Below, piece by piece: positions 51,840-62,097 of a stretch of 64,000 bases of DNA. Positions within the stretch are counted from its first letter, which is position 1; each line of letters begins with the position of its first letter. The notes beneath the pieces are model-generated. The model was not told the DNA's origin. It saw only the letters and a list, made by a program, of their open reading frames with translations, and did not search any database. A program made the position numbers and the translations under genes. Origin of the DNA: Halalkalibacter nanhaiisediminis (lineage in GTDB: Bacteria; Bacillota; Bacilli; Bacillales; Bacillaceae_D); contig NZ_VLKZ01000001.1 of assembly GCF_007830185.1 (NCBI RefSeq), forward strand, positions 372,001 to 436,000, written 5' to 3'.

Positions 51840-52214
51840 ATGGATGTGAAGGGTGTTTCGTCTCAAGGGCTTTCAGAATTGTTTAAAGGGAAAACGCAGG
51901 ATTTGGCTACTACTAAGAAAGAAGAGTCTCCTAGCTCAATTATTGAGAAGGGAATTGAGGTAGCTAAAGAACAGCGTAAAGATACGAATTCTACGGAGAT
52001 GCTTGATAAGCAAGTAGAGAGCATGAATAAGTTGCTTGATGCGAGCATGACCTCATTGAAGTTTAATGTGCATGAGGATTTAAAGCGTACGTATGTTCAA
52101 GTAGTGAATCGTGAAACGGATGAAGTCGTCAAAGAGATTCCTCCAGAGAAGTTTTTGGACATGGTCGCGTCGATGTTAAAGCATGCTGGATTAATTGTAG
52201 ATGAGAGAATTTAA
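51840..52214 (+). CDS. flaG: FlaG-family flagellar protein
   Basis: 124 residues; GGGGGTG ribosome site. A charged, flexible N-terminal half is followed by the conserved FlaG domain (about 65-122): LLDASMTSLKFNVHEDLKRTYVQVVNRETDEVVKEIPPEKFLDM. FlaG (YvyC in B. subtilis) affects filament length and growth; the mechanism is unclear. First gene of the flaG-fliD-fliS-fliT set. Confidence 0.93.
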   Translation: MDVKGVSSQGLSELFKGKTQDLATTKKEESPSSIIEKGIEVAKEQRKDTNSTEMLDKQVESMNKLLDASMTSLKFNVHEDLKRTYVQVVNRETDEVVKEIPPEKFLDMVASMLKHAGLIVDERI

Positions 52215-52269
52215 CGATTACTTGGACTGATAGATTGAATAAGCAGGTGAATCGAAAGGGGTAGTATAG

Positions 52270-54303
52270 ATGAGAATCGCAGGTCTCGCAACGGGTATGG
52301 ATATCAATCAAATGGTAAGCGATCTAATGAAAGCACAACGTCTGCCGATTGATAAGATGATGCAGGATCGTCAAGTTATTCAATGGCAGATGGAGGATTA
52401 CCGAGAAATCAACAGAAAGCTTGATACGTTTCGGAACAATACGTTTGATTCTGTTATTCGTCAAGCGAATATGCTTGCGAAGACGGTTTCGAGTACGAAT
52501 GAAAGTCGTGTGAGTGCAACAGCAACAGCGAATGCGGGAAATATGACGCTACGGATTAGCAATGTGACTGAATTAGCAACAGCTGCTTCATATAGTAGTA
52601 CGGCAAAAATTTCTGGTGCGACTAAAATTAAATCAACTGGATCACTTGGGTCTCAAGAATTTGGCACAGGTATTACGTGGTCTAAAGGGATTGTGCATCG
52701 TGAAAATGTAAGGCAATCAGCAACGTCAGAGATCGTTCAGCTCGGCCAAAAAGATATTACCAATCACCAAGATATGGTTGTCAAAGCGAATGGAAAAGTA
52801 TATGACGTTGTGCTGGAGGATGCAACGAATACGATTGACACGATTACCGATGATCAAGTGCTCTTGAATGCGGCAGGAGGGACATTAACGTTTAAAAGCC
52901 CTATTAATCAAGGTACGACGGTATCAACCGTTTATACGACAAAAAACGCTGTGCAGAATTTTGAGGTTGAGACAGCGAGAAAGAACTTCCAAGTTCAAAA
53001 GAGTGGGTTGGCTCTTGATACGTTGGAGATTAAAGCTGGAGGGACGACGTATTCCGATGCGGAAAATAATCTCGTGACTGATCGAGATCAGTTAGCAGCT
53101 GGTAAAGTCTTTGTCAATCTTGATACAGGACAGATTGAATTTTTTGAAGTCCAGTCGAAAGTAAGTGTGGACTATCAGCAACGTTACACAGCGACTGGAC
53201 TGTCTACGTATAACGCTGAGGGGCAAGAAGTCAGTGATAAATTTATTTTCACAGCGAATCAGTCCTTGAACACCGTTTTTACGGAGATCAGTCGGTCGTC
53301 GGTCGGAGTAAATGGCTTTTACGATGAATCAGCTGATAAAATTAATATGTCACGAACAGCCACTGGTCTTTTTAATCCAACGGCAGGCGGAAGTGAAATT
53401 ACGTTTACTGGTCAGCTTTTCGAGAGTGTGTTAAAGATGGATGGAACAGGAGACGGAGGAGCGAAGAATGCCACCTTTACGTTAAATGGCCTGGAAACAA
53501 CGCGTCAGTCTAATACGTTTACGGTAGCGGGAATGACGGTTACGTTAAAAGAGAAAACAGTGGGAGCTGAGGTTATTACGCTAAGCGCCTCTACCGACAC
53601 GGACAAAGTGTTTGACACAATCAAAAAGTTTATAGACGAATACAATGAGCTTCTAGATTTTACAAACGGAAAGTTAACGGAAGAGCGTTACCGTGATTAC
53701 CGTCCACTAACGGATGAGCAAAAAGACGCGCTATCTGAAAAAGAAGTAGAGCGTTGGGAAGAGCGTGCTCGTAGTGGTTTGCTTCGAAATGATTCAGTAT
53801 TACGTAATCAATTTGATCGAATGCGTGTCGATATGTATAGCGCTGTAAGTGGATCTCTTGATACAGAATTCCGTCAGCTCTCAACGATTGGGATCACGAC
53901 TTCACGTGATGTTATGGAGCGTGGGAAGCTAGTCATTGATGAAGACAAGCTTCGTGCAGCGATTGAAAGTGATGCTGAGGGTGTTTTTCAACTTTTTTCA
54001 GCGGACGGGGCTTCTTCTGAGGAGAAAGGAATTGCTCGACGCGTTCGTGAGACATTAGACGGAGCGATTAACTCGCTTGCGGAGCGTGCTGGTGGATTCC
54101 GGGGTAAGGTTCAAAATAAACAGTTTACACTTGGGCGTAATTTAGATTCTATTAATAACCGAATTTCCGATTTTGAGCGCCGCCTACAACAAGTAGAGGA
54201 TCGTTACTGGCGCCAATTTAATGCGATGGATGCCGCGGTGAATCAAGCGAACAAGCAAGCAGAGACATTATTTTCGCAATTAATGGGGAACCAAGGTCAA
54301 TAA
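52270..54303 (+). CDS. fliD: flagellar filament cap FliD (HAP2)
   Basis: 677 residues, longer than the 498 of B. subtilis because of an enlarged middle. The N-terminus MRIAGLATGMDINQMVSDLMKAQRLPIDKM is diagnostic. The C-terminal domain has FDTIKKFIDEYNELLDF, RSGLLRNDSVLRNQFDRMR and the final coiled helix (LDSINNRISDFERRLQQVEDRYWRQFNAMD..). It caps the filament and folds incoming flagellin. fliS and fliT, its export helpers, follow directly. Confidence 0.96.
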   Translation: MRIAGLATGMDINQMVSDLMKAQRLPIDKMMQDRQVIQWQMEDYREINRKLDTFRNNTFDSVIRQANMLAKTVSSTNESRVSATATANAGNMTLRISNVTELATAASYSSTAKISGATKIKSTGSLGSQEFGTGITWSKGIVHRENVRQSATSEIVQLGQKDITNHQDMVVKANGKVYDVVLEDATNTIDTITDDQVLLNAAGGTLTFKSPINQGTTVSTVYTTKNAVQNFEVETARKNFQVQKSGLALDTLEIKAGGTTYSDAENNLVTDRDQLAAGKVFVNLDTGQIEFFEVQSKVSVDYQQRYTATGLSTYNAEGQEVSDKFIFTANQSLNTVFTEISRSSVGVNGFYDESADKINMSRTATGLFNPTAGGSEITFTGQLFESVLKMDGTGDGGAKNATFTLNGLETTRQSNTFTVAGMTVTLKEKTVGAEVITLSASTDTDKVFDTIKKFIDEYNELLDFTNGKLTEERYRDYRPLTDEQKDALSEKEVERWEERARSGLLRNDSVLRNQFDRMRVDMYSAVSGSLDTEFRQLSTIGITTSRDVMERGKLVIDEDKLRAAIESDAEGVFQLFSADGASSEEKGIARRVRETLDGAINSLAERAGGFRGKVQNKQFTLGRNLDSINNRISDFERRLQQVEDRYWRQFNAMDAAVNQANKQAETLFSQLMGNQGQ

Positions 54304-54372
54304 AATAAATTTTTCATGTATAACAACAGACCTGTAGTATAATCGATTTAAATGAATGGGAAGGGTGACACG

Positions 54373-54771
54373 ATGGCGACAAATATGCAAGCGGCTTATA
54401 AGCAAAATGCAATGAATACAGCGTCTCCTGGAGAGTTAACATTAATGCTTTATAATGGTTGTTTGAAGTTTTTGAAGCAAGCAAAGCAAGCGATTGAGGC
54501 AAATGATATTCAGGGTCGTAGTGTAGCGATGACGAAGGCGCAAAATATTATTCGTGAGCTGATGGTGACGTTGAAGACTGATTCTGAAGTGGGCGAGAAT
54601 ATGATGCGGATGTATGACTTTATTTTGAGTCGGATGATTGATGCGAATGTTCAAAATGATGTTAAGGCTCTTGAAGAGGCAGAGCAGCTTGTTATTGAGT
54701 TTCGTGACACATGGAAACAGGTGATTCAGCTCGATCGTCAGCAACGTCACGGGGCAGGCGGACAAGCATAA
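54373..54771 (+). CDS. fliS: flagellin chaperone FliS
   Basis: Start ATG at 54373 (AAGGGTGA site); the earlier ATG lacks one. 132 residues with AAYKQNAMNTASPGELTLMLYNGCLKFLKQAKQAIE and KAQNIIRELMVTLK, the flagellin-binding four-helix bundle. It binds the flagellin C-terminus before export. In B. subtilis FliS also helps FliW-CsrA homeostasis. The stop overlaps the fliT start by one base. Confidence 0.95.
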   Translation: MATNMQAAYKQNAMNTASPGELTLMLYNGCLKFLKQAKQAIEANDIQGRSVAMTKAQNIIRELMVTLKTDSEVGENMMRMYDFILSRMIDANVQNDVKALEEAEQLVIEFRDTWKQVIQLDRQQRHGAGGQA

Positions 54772-55133
54772 TGTCTGCTGTGAAGGAGCTTTATCTTCAA
54801 ACAAAGGAACTACTTGATTTTATCAATGAGCCTTTTCCAAAGGATGATGATGCACGTGATCAGTATATAGCTCAGCTAGATGAAAGGCTTGTAAAGCGTG
54901 AACCGTTTATTAAGCAAGTGGATGAAGACTCTTTGTCAGATGCAGAAAAGCAACTTGGTCAGGAGCTTATTAAGCTGAATCAACAGTTAACAAAGCGAAT
55001 GGAGCAGGTGCGGACGGAGATTCAAGGAAATTTGAATCAACTAAAAGCTAAAAAAGCAACAAGTCGTAAATATGAAAACCCATACGACGGTCCATCGACG
55101 GACGGGGTTTTCTTTGATAAGCGCGGTGTTTAA
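54771..55133 (+). CDS. fliT: FliT, chaperone for FliD
   Basis: 120 residues; TAATG junction with fliS, so translation is coupled. The helical pattern (LYLQTKELLDFINE, LDERLVKREPFIKQV, LIKLNQQLTKRMEQVRTEIQGNLNQLK) and NPY..DGVFFDKR end fit Bacillus FliT. It escorts the cap protein FliD to the export gate. Confidence 0.92.
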   Translation: MSAVKELYLQTKELLDFINEPFPKDDDARDQYIAQLDERLVKREPFIKQVDEDSLSDAEKQLGQELIKLNQQLTKRMEQVRTEIQGNLNQLKAKKATSRKYENPYDGPSTDGVFFDKRGV

Positions 55134-55141
55134 GGAGCGAG

Positions 55142-55170
55142 AGTCAACCATAGTGGTTGGCTTTTTCTTT
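55142..55170 (+). terminator. terminator of flaG-fliDST
   Basis: AGTCAACCA pairs with TGGTTGGCT (one G-T pair); TTTTTCTTTTTT follows. Confidence 0.85.
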
Positions 55171-55823
55171 TTTGGGAATGGTTTTTGAGAGCTTTTAAGA
55201 GATCAACAATGTGCGGCTATCTGTATCAAAAAAAGCAGCGCAGAACCAGACCCCGCTTCCCCATCTTATTCCTGCACTACATCACTACCTCACCTAACTC
55301 AGCTCCGTTCATTTCTTCAAATTCACTGAAGTCAAGTTTGAATTCAGTTGCTGATTATAGTGAACGAAAGACATTAAAAATGCACACCTCTCTTATATCT
55401 AAGTGAGTGTGCGCATTTGTTTATATTGTGTGAAGGCGGGGAAAAACAATCCTCAAGAGGTGAGGCGCTTCACACAGGTGAATTAGTTCGCGGCTTATGT
55501 TTTGGAGGGATATGTAAGTTAAGGAGAGCCACAAACTAGAATGGAATAAAAGAAAGTTAACTCATCTATAAGAATATGTAAAAATAATGGTGATATATGT
55601 AATTTCTTGTTTCTATTGTATTAGGAAAATGGATATAATACAAGGGAAAAATAAAAATAATTAAATTATTTCGACAATAAACTAATTTCTATTTTTATTG
55701 TATAACTGTAAAAACTCTTTATTTATAGGTTTATTTTAACATTAATTTGAAAGCGGTATCACTAAATAAAAAGAATTCGCCAAAATCGTACAATTTCCGC
55801 GCATTTTTAGACAATTTAAGCGT
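55171..55823. other. noncoding gap between fliT and the cold-shock gene
   Basis: About 650 bp without a supported gene. A hairpin AATGCACAC/GTGTGCGCATT lies at 55379-55417 with no T tract. The right half (55540-55800) is very AT-rich. A 73-codon plus-strand ORF at its left end lacks a ribosome site and looks accidental. Confidence 0.5.
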
Positions 55824-55852
55824 TTGACTTTGATTGATAGCGCTGTTATAGT
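55824..55852 (+). promoter_or_regulatory. sigma-A promoter of the cold-shock gene
   Basis: TTGACT (55824-55829), 17-bp spacer, TATAGT (55847-55852). The leader is about 45 nt, short for a cold-induced csp gene. Confidence 0.8.
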
Positions 55853-55904
55853 AAATGTGTGGAAATTATCCACAGTATTTTAGTTACGAAGGGAATGTGA
55901 AAGC

Positions 55905-56102
55905 ATGCAAGGAAAAGTAAAATGGTTTAACGCAGAAAAAGGTTTTGGTTTCATCGAGCGCGAAGATGGGGACGATGTATTCGTACACTTCTCAGCTATC
56001 AATTCTGATGGATTCAAGTCATTAGACGAAGGTCAAGACGTTGAATTTGAAATTGTTGAAGGTGCTCGTGGTCCTCAAGCTGCGAACGTTGTTAAGCTTT
56101 AA
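55905..56102 (+). CDS. cold-shock domain protein (CspB/CspD-like)
   Basis: 65 residues, GAAGGGA site. RNP1 (KGFGFIE) and RNP2 (VFVHF) are intact in [17 protein letters not shown].. It binds single-stranded nucleic acid and acts as an RNA chaperone. It is slightly acidic, as usual in Bacilli. Which of the paralogous csp genes it matches cannot be decided here. Confidence 0.95.
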   Translation: MQGKVKWFNAEKGFGFIEREDGDDVFVHFSAINSDGFKSLDEGQDVEFEIVEGARGPQAANVVKL

Positions 56103-56146
56103 TTCACATTCCTGGGTAGGAAATGAATCATAGCTATAACTATTCA

Positions 56147-56177
56147 AGTCCATCTCGGTTACCGAGGTGGGCTTTTT
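56147..56177 (+). terminator. terminator of the cold-shock gene
   Basis: AGTCCATCTCGGT pairs with ACCGAGGTGGGCT (G-T pairs); five Ts. Confidence 0.85.
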
Positions 56178-56261
56178 CATGGTGGAAGGATTTCAAACGT
56201 CATCATGCCCATCGTAAAAAGTAAGCATAAAGACACATATTAAGTAAAGTTTCTTCATAAT

Positions 56262-56288
56262 GTTTAAGAAGGATTTACAATTGGGTAT
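56262..56288 (+). promoter_or_regulatory. sigma-B-type promoter of hpf
   Basis: GTTTAA (56262-56267), 15-bp spacer, GGGTAT (56283-56288), matching the B. subtilis sigma-B consensus. yvyD (hpf) is a known sigma-B target. Confidence 0.7.
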
Positions 56289-56324
56289 ATAGAATACAAG
56301 TACATAGAAAAGGAGGAGTTCTTA

Positions 56325-56876
56325 ATGAATTATAATATCCGTGGTGAGAACATTGAAGTAACTCCAGCTTTAAGAGACTACGTTGAAAAGAAAGTAGGTA
56401 AAATAGAGCGTTATTTTGATACGACTCCTGTTGCCGACGTCAACGTAAAGATGCAGGTGTTAAATAACCAGCATATTATTGAAATTACAATCCCGATGCC
56501 GCAGCTTGTATTGCGCGCAGAGGAAGTTCACTCTGATATGTATGCAGCGATTGATAATGTAATTGAAAAGCTTGAACGTCAAATTCGTAAGCATAAAACG
56601 AAGGTGAATCGCAAGTTCCGCCAAGAAGGTAGCTTAAAATACATGTTTAAAAATGATCTTGAGCCTCTAGAGGACGAGCCGCTTGTTACTGACGACCTTG
56701 AAGTGGTTCGGACGAAACGTTTTAATTTGAAGCCGATGGATGCTGAGGAAGCAATTTTGCAAATGGATATGCTTGGTCATAATTTCTTCGTCTTCTCTGA
56801 TGCGGTAAATGGAAATACAAATGTTGTCTATCGCCGAAAAGATGGAAAATACGGACTGATTGAGCCTGAGGCTTAA
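56325..56876 (+). CDS. hpf: long-form ribosome hibernation promoting factor HPF (YvyD)
   Basis: 183 residues with an AAGGAGGAG site. The N-terminal domain (about 1-100: MNYNIRGENIEVTPALRDYVEKKVGKIERYF..) binds the small-subunit decoding region. The C-terminal domain (about 125-183: VVRTKRFNLKPMDAEEAILQMDMLGHNFFVF..VVYRRKDGKYGLIEP) drives pairing into 100S ribosomes. A sigma-B promoter fits stress and stationary-phase use. Confidence 0.96.
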   Translation: MNYNIRGENIEVTPALRDYVEKKVGKIERYFDTTPVADVNVKMQVLNNQHIIEITIPMPQLVLRAEEVHSDMYAAIDNVIEKLERQIRKHKTKVNRKFRQEGSLKYMFKNDLEPLEDEPLVTDDLEVVRTKRFNLKPMDAEEAILQMDMLGHNFFVFSDAVNGNTNVVYRRKDGKYGLIEPEA

Positions 56877-56885
56877 GCCGAAAAT

Positions 56886-56920
56886 AAAAGGAGTGCAGCT
56901 TAGATGCTGTGCTCCTTTTT
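56886..56920 (+). terminator. terminator of hpf
   Basis: AAAAGGAGTGCAGC pairs with GCTGTGCTCCTTTTT (one G-T pair). Confidence 0.88.
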
Positions 56921-56939
56921 AAAAAGATAAGAAAAGTAT

Positions 56940-57117
56940 AAAATTCGCTGACGTCTAGCGCAAGCGCCTACTCAAGGTGCTTGCGCTTTTCTATTTGTCT
57001 AGCTACTGCGCCTAGCCGCTCGAGGTTGCTTCATCCTGTCAATGGTTGCCTAAAACCTGGAAACTCATTGACAGGCTTCCACCACTTGTCGCGCCTTCTC
57101 AAGGCGCTTTCGCTTTT
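56940..57117. repeat. mosaic palindromic repeat (GTCTAGCT-CAGCGCCTAG type)
   Basis: It contains GCGCAAGCG/TGCTTGCGC, the block GTCTAGCTACTGCGCCTAGC followed by CGCTCGAGG, CCTGTCAATG/CATTGACAGG, and GCGCCTTCTCAAGGCGC. Similar GTCTAGCTNCAGCGCCTAG repeats are common between genes in Bacillus and Geobacillus genomes. Confidence 0.7.
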
Positions 57118-57122
57118 CTTAC

Positions 57123-57773
57123 TTATGTTAATGTCTGATAAAGCTGTTGTTGCATTAACACGGTATCAATTGGGCAAGCCTCTGCATCACGCCCGTATTG
57201 CCATGCCCAAACATTCGCTTCACAATCTGGACGGCTTGGTGCATAACGTGGGATTCTTCGTTTGGGGGTAGGCCCAATCTCTGGTTCAGCACTCCAAATG
57301 ACAGCTTGCTCGCGAACACGGCTGTTTCTTGTTGTGGCCTGGCAATACGCTTCATTAAATGTTCCCTTGTCTGGATCAGCATAGAATCCAGGTCGATATG
57401 GGCTATCAAAAAAGGTATTTACCCAAGAGATAATCCAGTCCGCATCAACATTAAAAAAGTTTTCGACATTGGCAAAAATAAAGCTGCCCTCAGCAATCCC
57501 TAAGCTTCGCGCTCTGAAAATGGCATTTCTAGCAGCAACAGACCCCTCTCTTGCTCCAGTAGCTTGTGTAAAATTATTGTAAATCAGTAGTAGCTTTATC
57601 CCCTTATTATGAATCAAACGAATTTCCTCAACTGTTAATCCATCACTAACATTTGGAATTTGAGATAAGTAACGGCCCCAAAAGTCTGGTTGCCCAAAAT
57701 GGCTGACGACACATTGATAGAGCTCCTCTGTTACGCGGGCGGCGGAATCAACACCCCAATTCAAAATTGCCAT
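57123..57773 (-). CDS. DUF1906 (glycoside-hydrolase-like, Rv2525c-type) protein
   Basis: The ATG at 57773 has AAGGAGGG before it; the longer frame upstream has no site. 216 residues without a signal peptide. The pattern WGVDSAARVTEELYQCVVSHFGQPDFWGRYL, then LTVEEIRLIHNKGIKLLLIYNNF, FIFANVENFFNVDADWI and PGFYADP matches the DUF1906 TIM-barrel family related to GH25-type lysozymes. One acidic catalytic candidate (the Glu in ANVEN) is visible. Activity is unknown. It is divergent from secA. Confidence 0.78.
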   Translation of the reverse strand: MAILNWGVDSAARVTEELYQCVVSHFGQPDFWGRYLSQIPNVSDGLTVEEIRLIHNKGIKLLLIYNNFTQATGAREGSVAARNAIFRARSLGIAEGSFIFANVENFFNVDADWIISWVNTFFDSPYRPGFYADPDKGTFNEAYCQATTRNSRVREQAVIWSAEPEIGPTPKRRIPRYAPSRPDCEANVWAWQYGRDAEACPIDTVLMQQQLYQTLT

Positions 57774-57989
57774 ATTATCCCTCCTTACGTATACAGTATG
57801 CGACAAGTGCGGAGAGGGCGACGCTTAATTTCGATTGAATCTCTGCTTTTTTTGACTCAAATGAAGGTTAAGATGCCATGGGGTTTACTTGTAAGCACAC
57901 ATGTTACCTGCTAAAATTAGCGTAAGTGTGAAAATGCTTCACGCCCGTCAAAAACGATTGACGAGCTGAAAGAAGAGAGGACGAATTCG

Positions 57990-60509
57990 ATGTTAGGTTT
58001 ATTGAAGAAAGTGATCGGTGACCCGAGTCAACGTCAATTAAAGAAGAATGAAAAAATCGTTGACCAAATTGAAGCGTTAGCAGATGAGATGAAGAAGCTC
58101 TCAGATGATGACCTTCGTCAAAAAACAGAAGAATTCAAGCAACGTCATCAGCAAGGTGAATCGCTCGATGACTTATTAGTTGAGGCATATGCTGTAGTGA
58201 GTGAAGCGGCAACACGTGTCTTGCATATGACTCCTTATCGTGTTCAGCTTCTTGGTGCGATTGCTCTGCATCAAGGAAATATTTCAGAGATGAAGACAGG
58301 GGAAGGGAAAACGCTTGTTGGAACGATGCCTGTTTATTTGAATGCCTTAACGGAGAAGGGTGTTCATGTTGTAACAGTCAATAACTACCTTGCTAGTCGT
58401 GACTGCGAAATTATGGGAGAGCTTTATCGTTTTCTTGGCTTAACTGTTGGGTTAAACGAGACGGGACTGTCTAAAGAAGAAAAGCAAGAAGCGTATCGCG
58501 CTGATGTAACTTATAGCACAAATAATGAGCTTGGTTTTGATTATTTACGTGATAACATGGTGCTTTACAAAGAACAAATGGTTCAGCGTCCGCTTCATTT
58601 TGCGCTAGTCGATGAAGTGGATTCGATCTTAGTCGATGAAGCTCGTACACCATTAATTATTTCTGGTTCAGTAGAGCGTTCCACTCAGTTATATCAACAG
58701 GCTAACTCGTTTATTCGTACGTTAAAGAAGGAAGAAGATTACACGTATGATGAGAAAACGAAGTCTGTTCAGTTAACAGAAGAAGGCGTGAACAAGGCCG
58801 AGCGTGCTTTTGGTATTGAGAATTTATATGATCAAAAGCATGTTCAACTAAATCATCATTTAACTCAGTCTCTTAAGGCACATGTCGTCATGATTCGTGA
58901 TGCTGATTATGTTGTTGAAGATGGTGAAGTCGTAATTGTTGATTCTTTTACAGGTCGTTTAATGAAAGGTCGTCGCTATAGTGATGGTCTGCATCAAGCG
59001 ATTGAAGCGAAGGAAGGTTTGCAAATTCAACGTGAGAGCATGACGCTTGCTTCCATTACGTTCCAAAACTACTTCCGGATGTATCAAAAGCTGGCAGGGA
59101 TGACAGGTACAGCGAAAACGGAAGAAGAAGAATTCCGTAATATCTACGGGATGGATGTTATGGCGATTCCGACAAATAAACCAATTGCGCGTGATGATCG
59201 ACCTGATCTTATTTTTAAGACGATGGATGCGAAATTCAGAGCTGTTGTGAAGGAAATTGAAGAAAGACATAAAACAGGGCAGCCGGTGCTTGTTGGTACA
59301 GTGAGTGTTGAGACATCTGAACTTGTATCAAAAATGTTAAATAAACGCCGCGTTCCTCACTTCGTTTTGAATGCGAAGAATCATGAGCGTGAAGCGGAAA
59401 TCATTGAAAATGCTGGACAAAAAGGCGCGGTTACGATTGCGACAAATATGGCTGGTCGTGGTACCGACATTAAGCTTGGCGAAGGGGTAAGAGAAGTCGG
59501 TGGCCTGCACGTACTTGGTACAGAGCGACATGAGAGTCGTCGAATTGATAATCAGCTGCGTGGTCGTGCTGGTCGTCAAGGGGATCCAGGTTCATCTCAG
59601 TTTTATTTATCGATGGAAGATGAATTAATGCGTCGCTTTGGTTCTGATAACATGCGAGCAATGATGGAACGTCTTGGCATGGAAGAAGATCAACCAATTG
59701 AAAGTAAGCTTGTTTCGCGTGCGGTTGAAACGGCTCAGAAGCGTGTGGAAGGAAATAACTTTGATGCACGTAAACAAATTCTTCAATATGATGATGTTAT
59801 GCGTGAACAACGTGAAATCATTTACAAGCAGCGTATGGAAGTGCTTGAATCAGAAAATCTTCGTGAAATCGTAGAGAGTATGATGAAATCTGTGATTGAT
59901 CGCACGGTTCGTTTGCATACGCCAGATAGTGAGGTTCCAGAGGATTGGGATCTTTCAAAAATAGTGAATTACATCAATGCTCAATTATTAGATGAAGCTG
60001 AGCTAACAGAAAAAGAACTACGTGGTCTTGATTCTGAAGAGATGATTGAGCTAGTGACGGAGAAAGTGTTAGCTGAGTATAATAAGAAGGAAGAGCAATT
60101 CACACCAGAGCATATGCGTGAGTTTGAAAAGGTCATTATGCTACGTACGGTTGACCGTAAGTGGATGAATCATATTGATCAAATGGATCAGCTGCGCCAA
60201 GGGATCCATCTTCGTGCATATGGTCAAAATGATCCGTTGCGTGAGTATCGCTTTGAAGGCTTTGCCATGTTTGAAGAGATGATTGCATCGATTGAAGAAG
60301 AGGTGTCGATGTACATCATCAAAGCACAGGTTGCGCAAAACCTTGAGCGTCAAAAGGTTGCAGAAGGTGAAGCGGTTCAGCAACGCGAACCAGGTGACAA
60401 GCCGAAGAAGCGCAAGCCGATTGTGAAAGGTGAAACAATTGGCCGAAATGATCCATGTCCTTGTGGCAGTGGGAAGAAGTATAAGAATTGTCATGGTGCA
60501 AATGAATAA
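57990..60509 (+). CDS. secA: preprotein translocase ATPase SecA
   Basis: 839 residues. NBD1 has Walker [10 protein letters not shown] and the [13 protein letters not shown] motif. The preprotein cross-linking region is present, NBD2 has [13 protein letters not shown] and [16 protein letters not shown], and the helical scaffold leads to the C-terminal zinc site [19 protein letters not shown]. SecA drives export of the signal-peptide proteins listed above. Gene order secA-prfB is as in B. subtilis. Confidence 0.98.
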   Translation: MLGLLKKVIGDPSQRQLKKNEKIVDQIEALADEMKKLSDDDLRQKTEEFKQRHQQGESLDDLLVEAYAVVSEAATRVLHMTPYRVQLLGAIALHQGNISEMKTGEGKTLVGTMPVYLNALTEKGVHVVTVNNYLASRDCEIMGELYRFLGLTVGLNETGLSKEEKQEAYRADVTYSTNNELGFDYLRDNMVLYKEQMVQRPLHFALVDEVDSILVDEARTPLIISGSVERSTQLYQQANSFIRTLKKEEDYTYDEKTKSVQLTEEGVNKAERAFGIENLYDQKHVQLNHHLTQSLKAHVVMIRDADYVVEDGEVVIVDSFTGRLMKGRRYSDGLHQAIEAKEGLQIQRESMTLASITFQNYFRMYQKLAGMTGTAKTEEEEFRNIYGMDVMAIPTNKPIARDDRPDLIFKTMDAKFRAVVKEIEERHKTGQPVLVGTVSVETSELVSKMLNKRRVPHFVLNAKNHEREAEIIENAGQKGAVTIATNMAGRGTDIKLGEGVREVGGLHVLGTERHESRRIDNQLRGRAGRQGDPGSSQFYLSMEDELMRRFGSDNMRAMMERLGMEEDQPIESKLVSRAVETAQKRVEGNNFDARKQILQYDDVMREQREIIYKQRMEVLESENLREIVESMMKSVIDRTVRLHTPDSEVPEDWDLSKIVNYINAQLLDEAELTEKELRGLDSEEMIELVTEKVLAEYNKKEEQFTPEHMREFEKVIMLRTVDRKWMNHIDQMDQLRQGIHLRAYGQNDPLREYRFEGFAMFEEMIASIEEEVSMYIIKAQVAQNLERQKVAEGEAVQQREPGDKPKKRKPIVKGETIGRNDPCPCGSGKKYKNCHGANE

Positions 60510-60569
60510 TTAATTTGAAGTATGGTTCTCTTCATTAGATGAGGGGAACCAATATTATGAGGTGAAAAG

Positions 60570-61671
60570 ATGGAATTAGTAGAGATTAAGCATGAACTTT
60601 CGTCGATGGCGAAGCGATTAACAGACTTTAGGGGGTCTCTTTGACTTAGAAGAGAAGCAGGAACGAATAGCTGAGCTTGAAGAAAAGATGACCGATCCTG
60701 ATTTTTGGAATGACCAAGATGCGGCACAGGTTGTGATTAATGAAACAAATGCTTTAAAGGACCAAGTGAATGTTCTTCTTAAATTAGAAGCAGAGTTTGA
60801 GGATTTGGAAGTATTGTATGACTTGGTGAAGGAAGAAGAAGATGAGGAATTGCAAAAGGAGCTTGAAGCTGGGGTCAAGTCGTTGTCTCAATCATTAAAT
60901 GAATTCGAGCTTCAACTATTATTAAGTGAGCCATATGATAAAAATAATGCGATTCTTGAGCTTCATCCAGGAGCAGGTGGGACAGAATCACAAGACTGGG
61001 CATCCATGTTGCTACGAATGTACACACGTTGGGCTGAGCGTAAAGGGTTTAAAGTGGAAACGATGGATTATTTGCCTGGTGACGAGGCTGGAGTAAAGAG
61101 CGTGACACTTCTAATCAAAGGTCATAATGCATATGGCTATTTAAAAGCTGAAAAAGGCGTCCATCGACTTGTGCGAATTTCGCCATTTGATTCATCTGGA
61201 CGACGTCATACATCATTCGTATCATGTGAAGTGATGCCAGAGCTTGATGATACTGTTGAAATTGAAATTTCAACAGAAGATTTGAAAATTGATACGTACC
61301 GGGCAAGTGGGGCTGGTGGTCAGCACATTAATACGACTGACTCAGCGGTACGAATTACGCATTTACCGACAAATACAGTCGTCACATGCCAAAGTGAACG
61401 TTCGCAAATCAAGAACCGTGAACAAGCTATGAAAATGATGAAGGCGAAGCTCTATCAATTAAAAATTGAAGAGCAAGAAAAACAGCTTGCTGAAATTCGT
61501 GGTGAGCAAAAGGACATTGGGTGGGGAAGCCAAATTCGTTCGTATGTATTCCACCCGTACAGCATGGTTAAGGACCATCGTACAAATTATGAGATCGGAA
61601 ATACAAATGGTGTGATGGACGGAGACCTTGACGGCTTCATTGATGCTTACTTGCGTCAATCACTAGGATAA
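60570..61671 (+). CDS. prfB: peptide chain release factor 2 (RF2), programmed +1 frameshift
   Basis: The ATG at 60570 (GAGGTGA site) starts a 24-codon frame ending at an in-frame TGA (60642-60644). Reading continues in the +1 frame from GAC at 60643, giving 366 residues. Later motifs are [23 protein letters not shown] (the stop-codon tripeptide, in [15 protein letters not shown]) and [16 protein letters not shown] (peptide release). RF2 ends translation at UGA and UAA. Low RF2 lets ribosomes shift and make more RF2. Confidence 0.97.
60630..60645 (+). promoter_or_regulatory. prfB: prfB recoding site
   Basis: AGGGGG acts as an internal Shine-Dalgarno three bases before CTT-TGA-C, where CTT slips +1 to TTT. 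This is the standard RF2 arrangement. Confidence 0.95.
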
Positions 61672-61680
61672 ACTTTTCTT

Positions 61681-61717
61681 GAACCCTTGCTTTGATCAAA
61701 GCAAGGGTTCTCTTTTT
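61681..61717 (+). terminator. terminator of prfB
   Basis: A perfect 15-bp palindromic stem, GAACCCTTGCTTTGA with TCAAAGCAAGGGTTC, then TCTTTTT. Confidence 0.92.
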
Positions 61718-61747
61718 ATATGAATCTCTTAATAAAAGACTGCACTC

Positions 61748-61922
61748 CGTTGATAAACCGATCTATGCCTTAGACCGAATTAATGCCGAGCTAGACCGAA
61801 AAAACTTGCGCTAGACCGAATTAATGCCGAGTTAGACCGAAAACCATCGCGCTAGACCGAATTATTGTTGAGTTAGACCGAATTAATGCCGAATTAGACC
61901 GAATACCCTCCACCTTTGACCG
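61748..61922 (-). repeat. CGGTCTAA array, copy 4 (reverse orientation, 20/21-bp period)
   Basis: TAGACCG occurs at 61771, 61792, 61812, 61833, 61853, 61874 and 61895, with a TTGACCG variant at about 61916. Steps alternate 21 and 20 bp. A CGTTGATAAA unit borders it at 61748. Confidence 0.87.
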
Positions 61923-62097
61923 AAAAAACCCTTTCAGTTAGTTAAATCGAGGCCTCACGCTGTTTCTTTACTGCGATTCAGAGCTGATGAATCCTCTCTT
62001 CACCGCGTTAACGGGGTCTCATTTACATATTTTTTTCACGATGCTATACTACGCGAGGGCTATTGGGGCACTCTAGTTGAGAAAGGATGAGAGGCTG

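Noticed and set aside
55277-55347. Minus-strand 22-codon frame ending EFKLDFSEFEEMNGAEL..
   Set aside because: It looks protein-like but has a stop just upstream and no start or ribosome site; at best a gene remnant.
55185-55406. 73-codon plus-strand ORF after fliT
   Set aside because: No ribosome site, mixed composition, no recognisable features.
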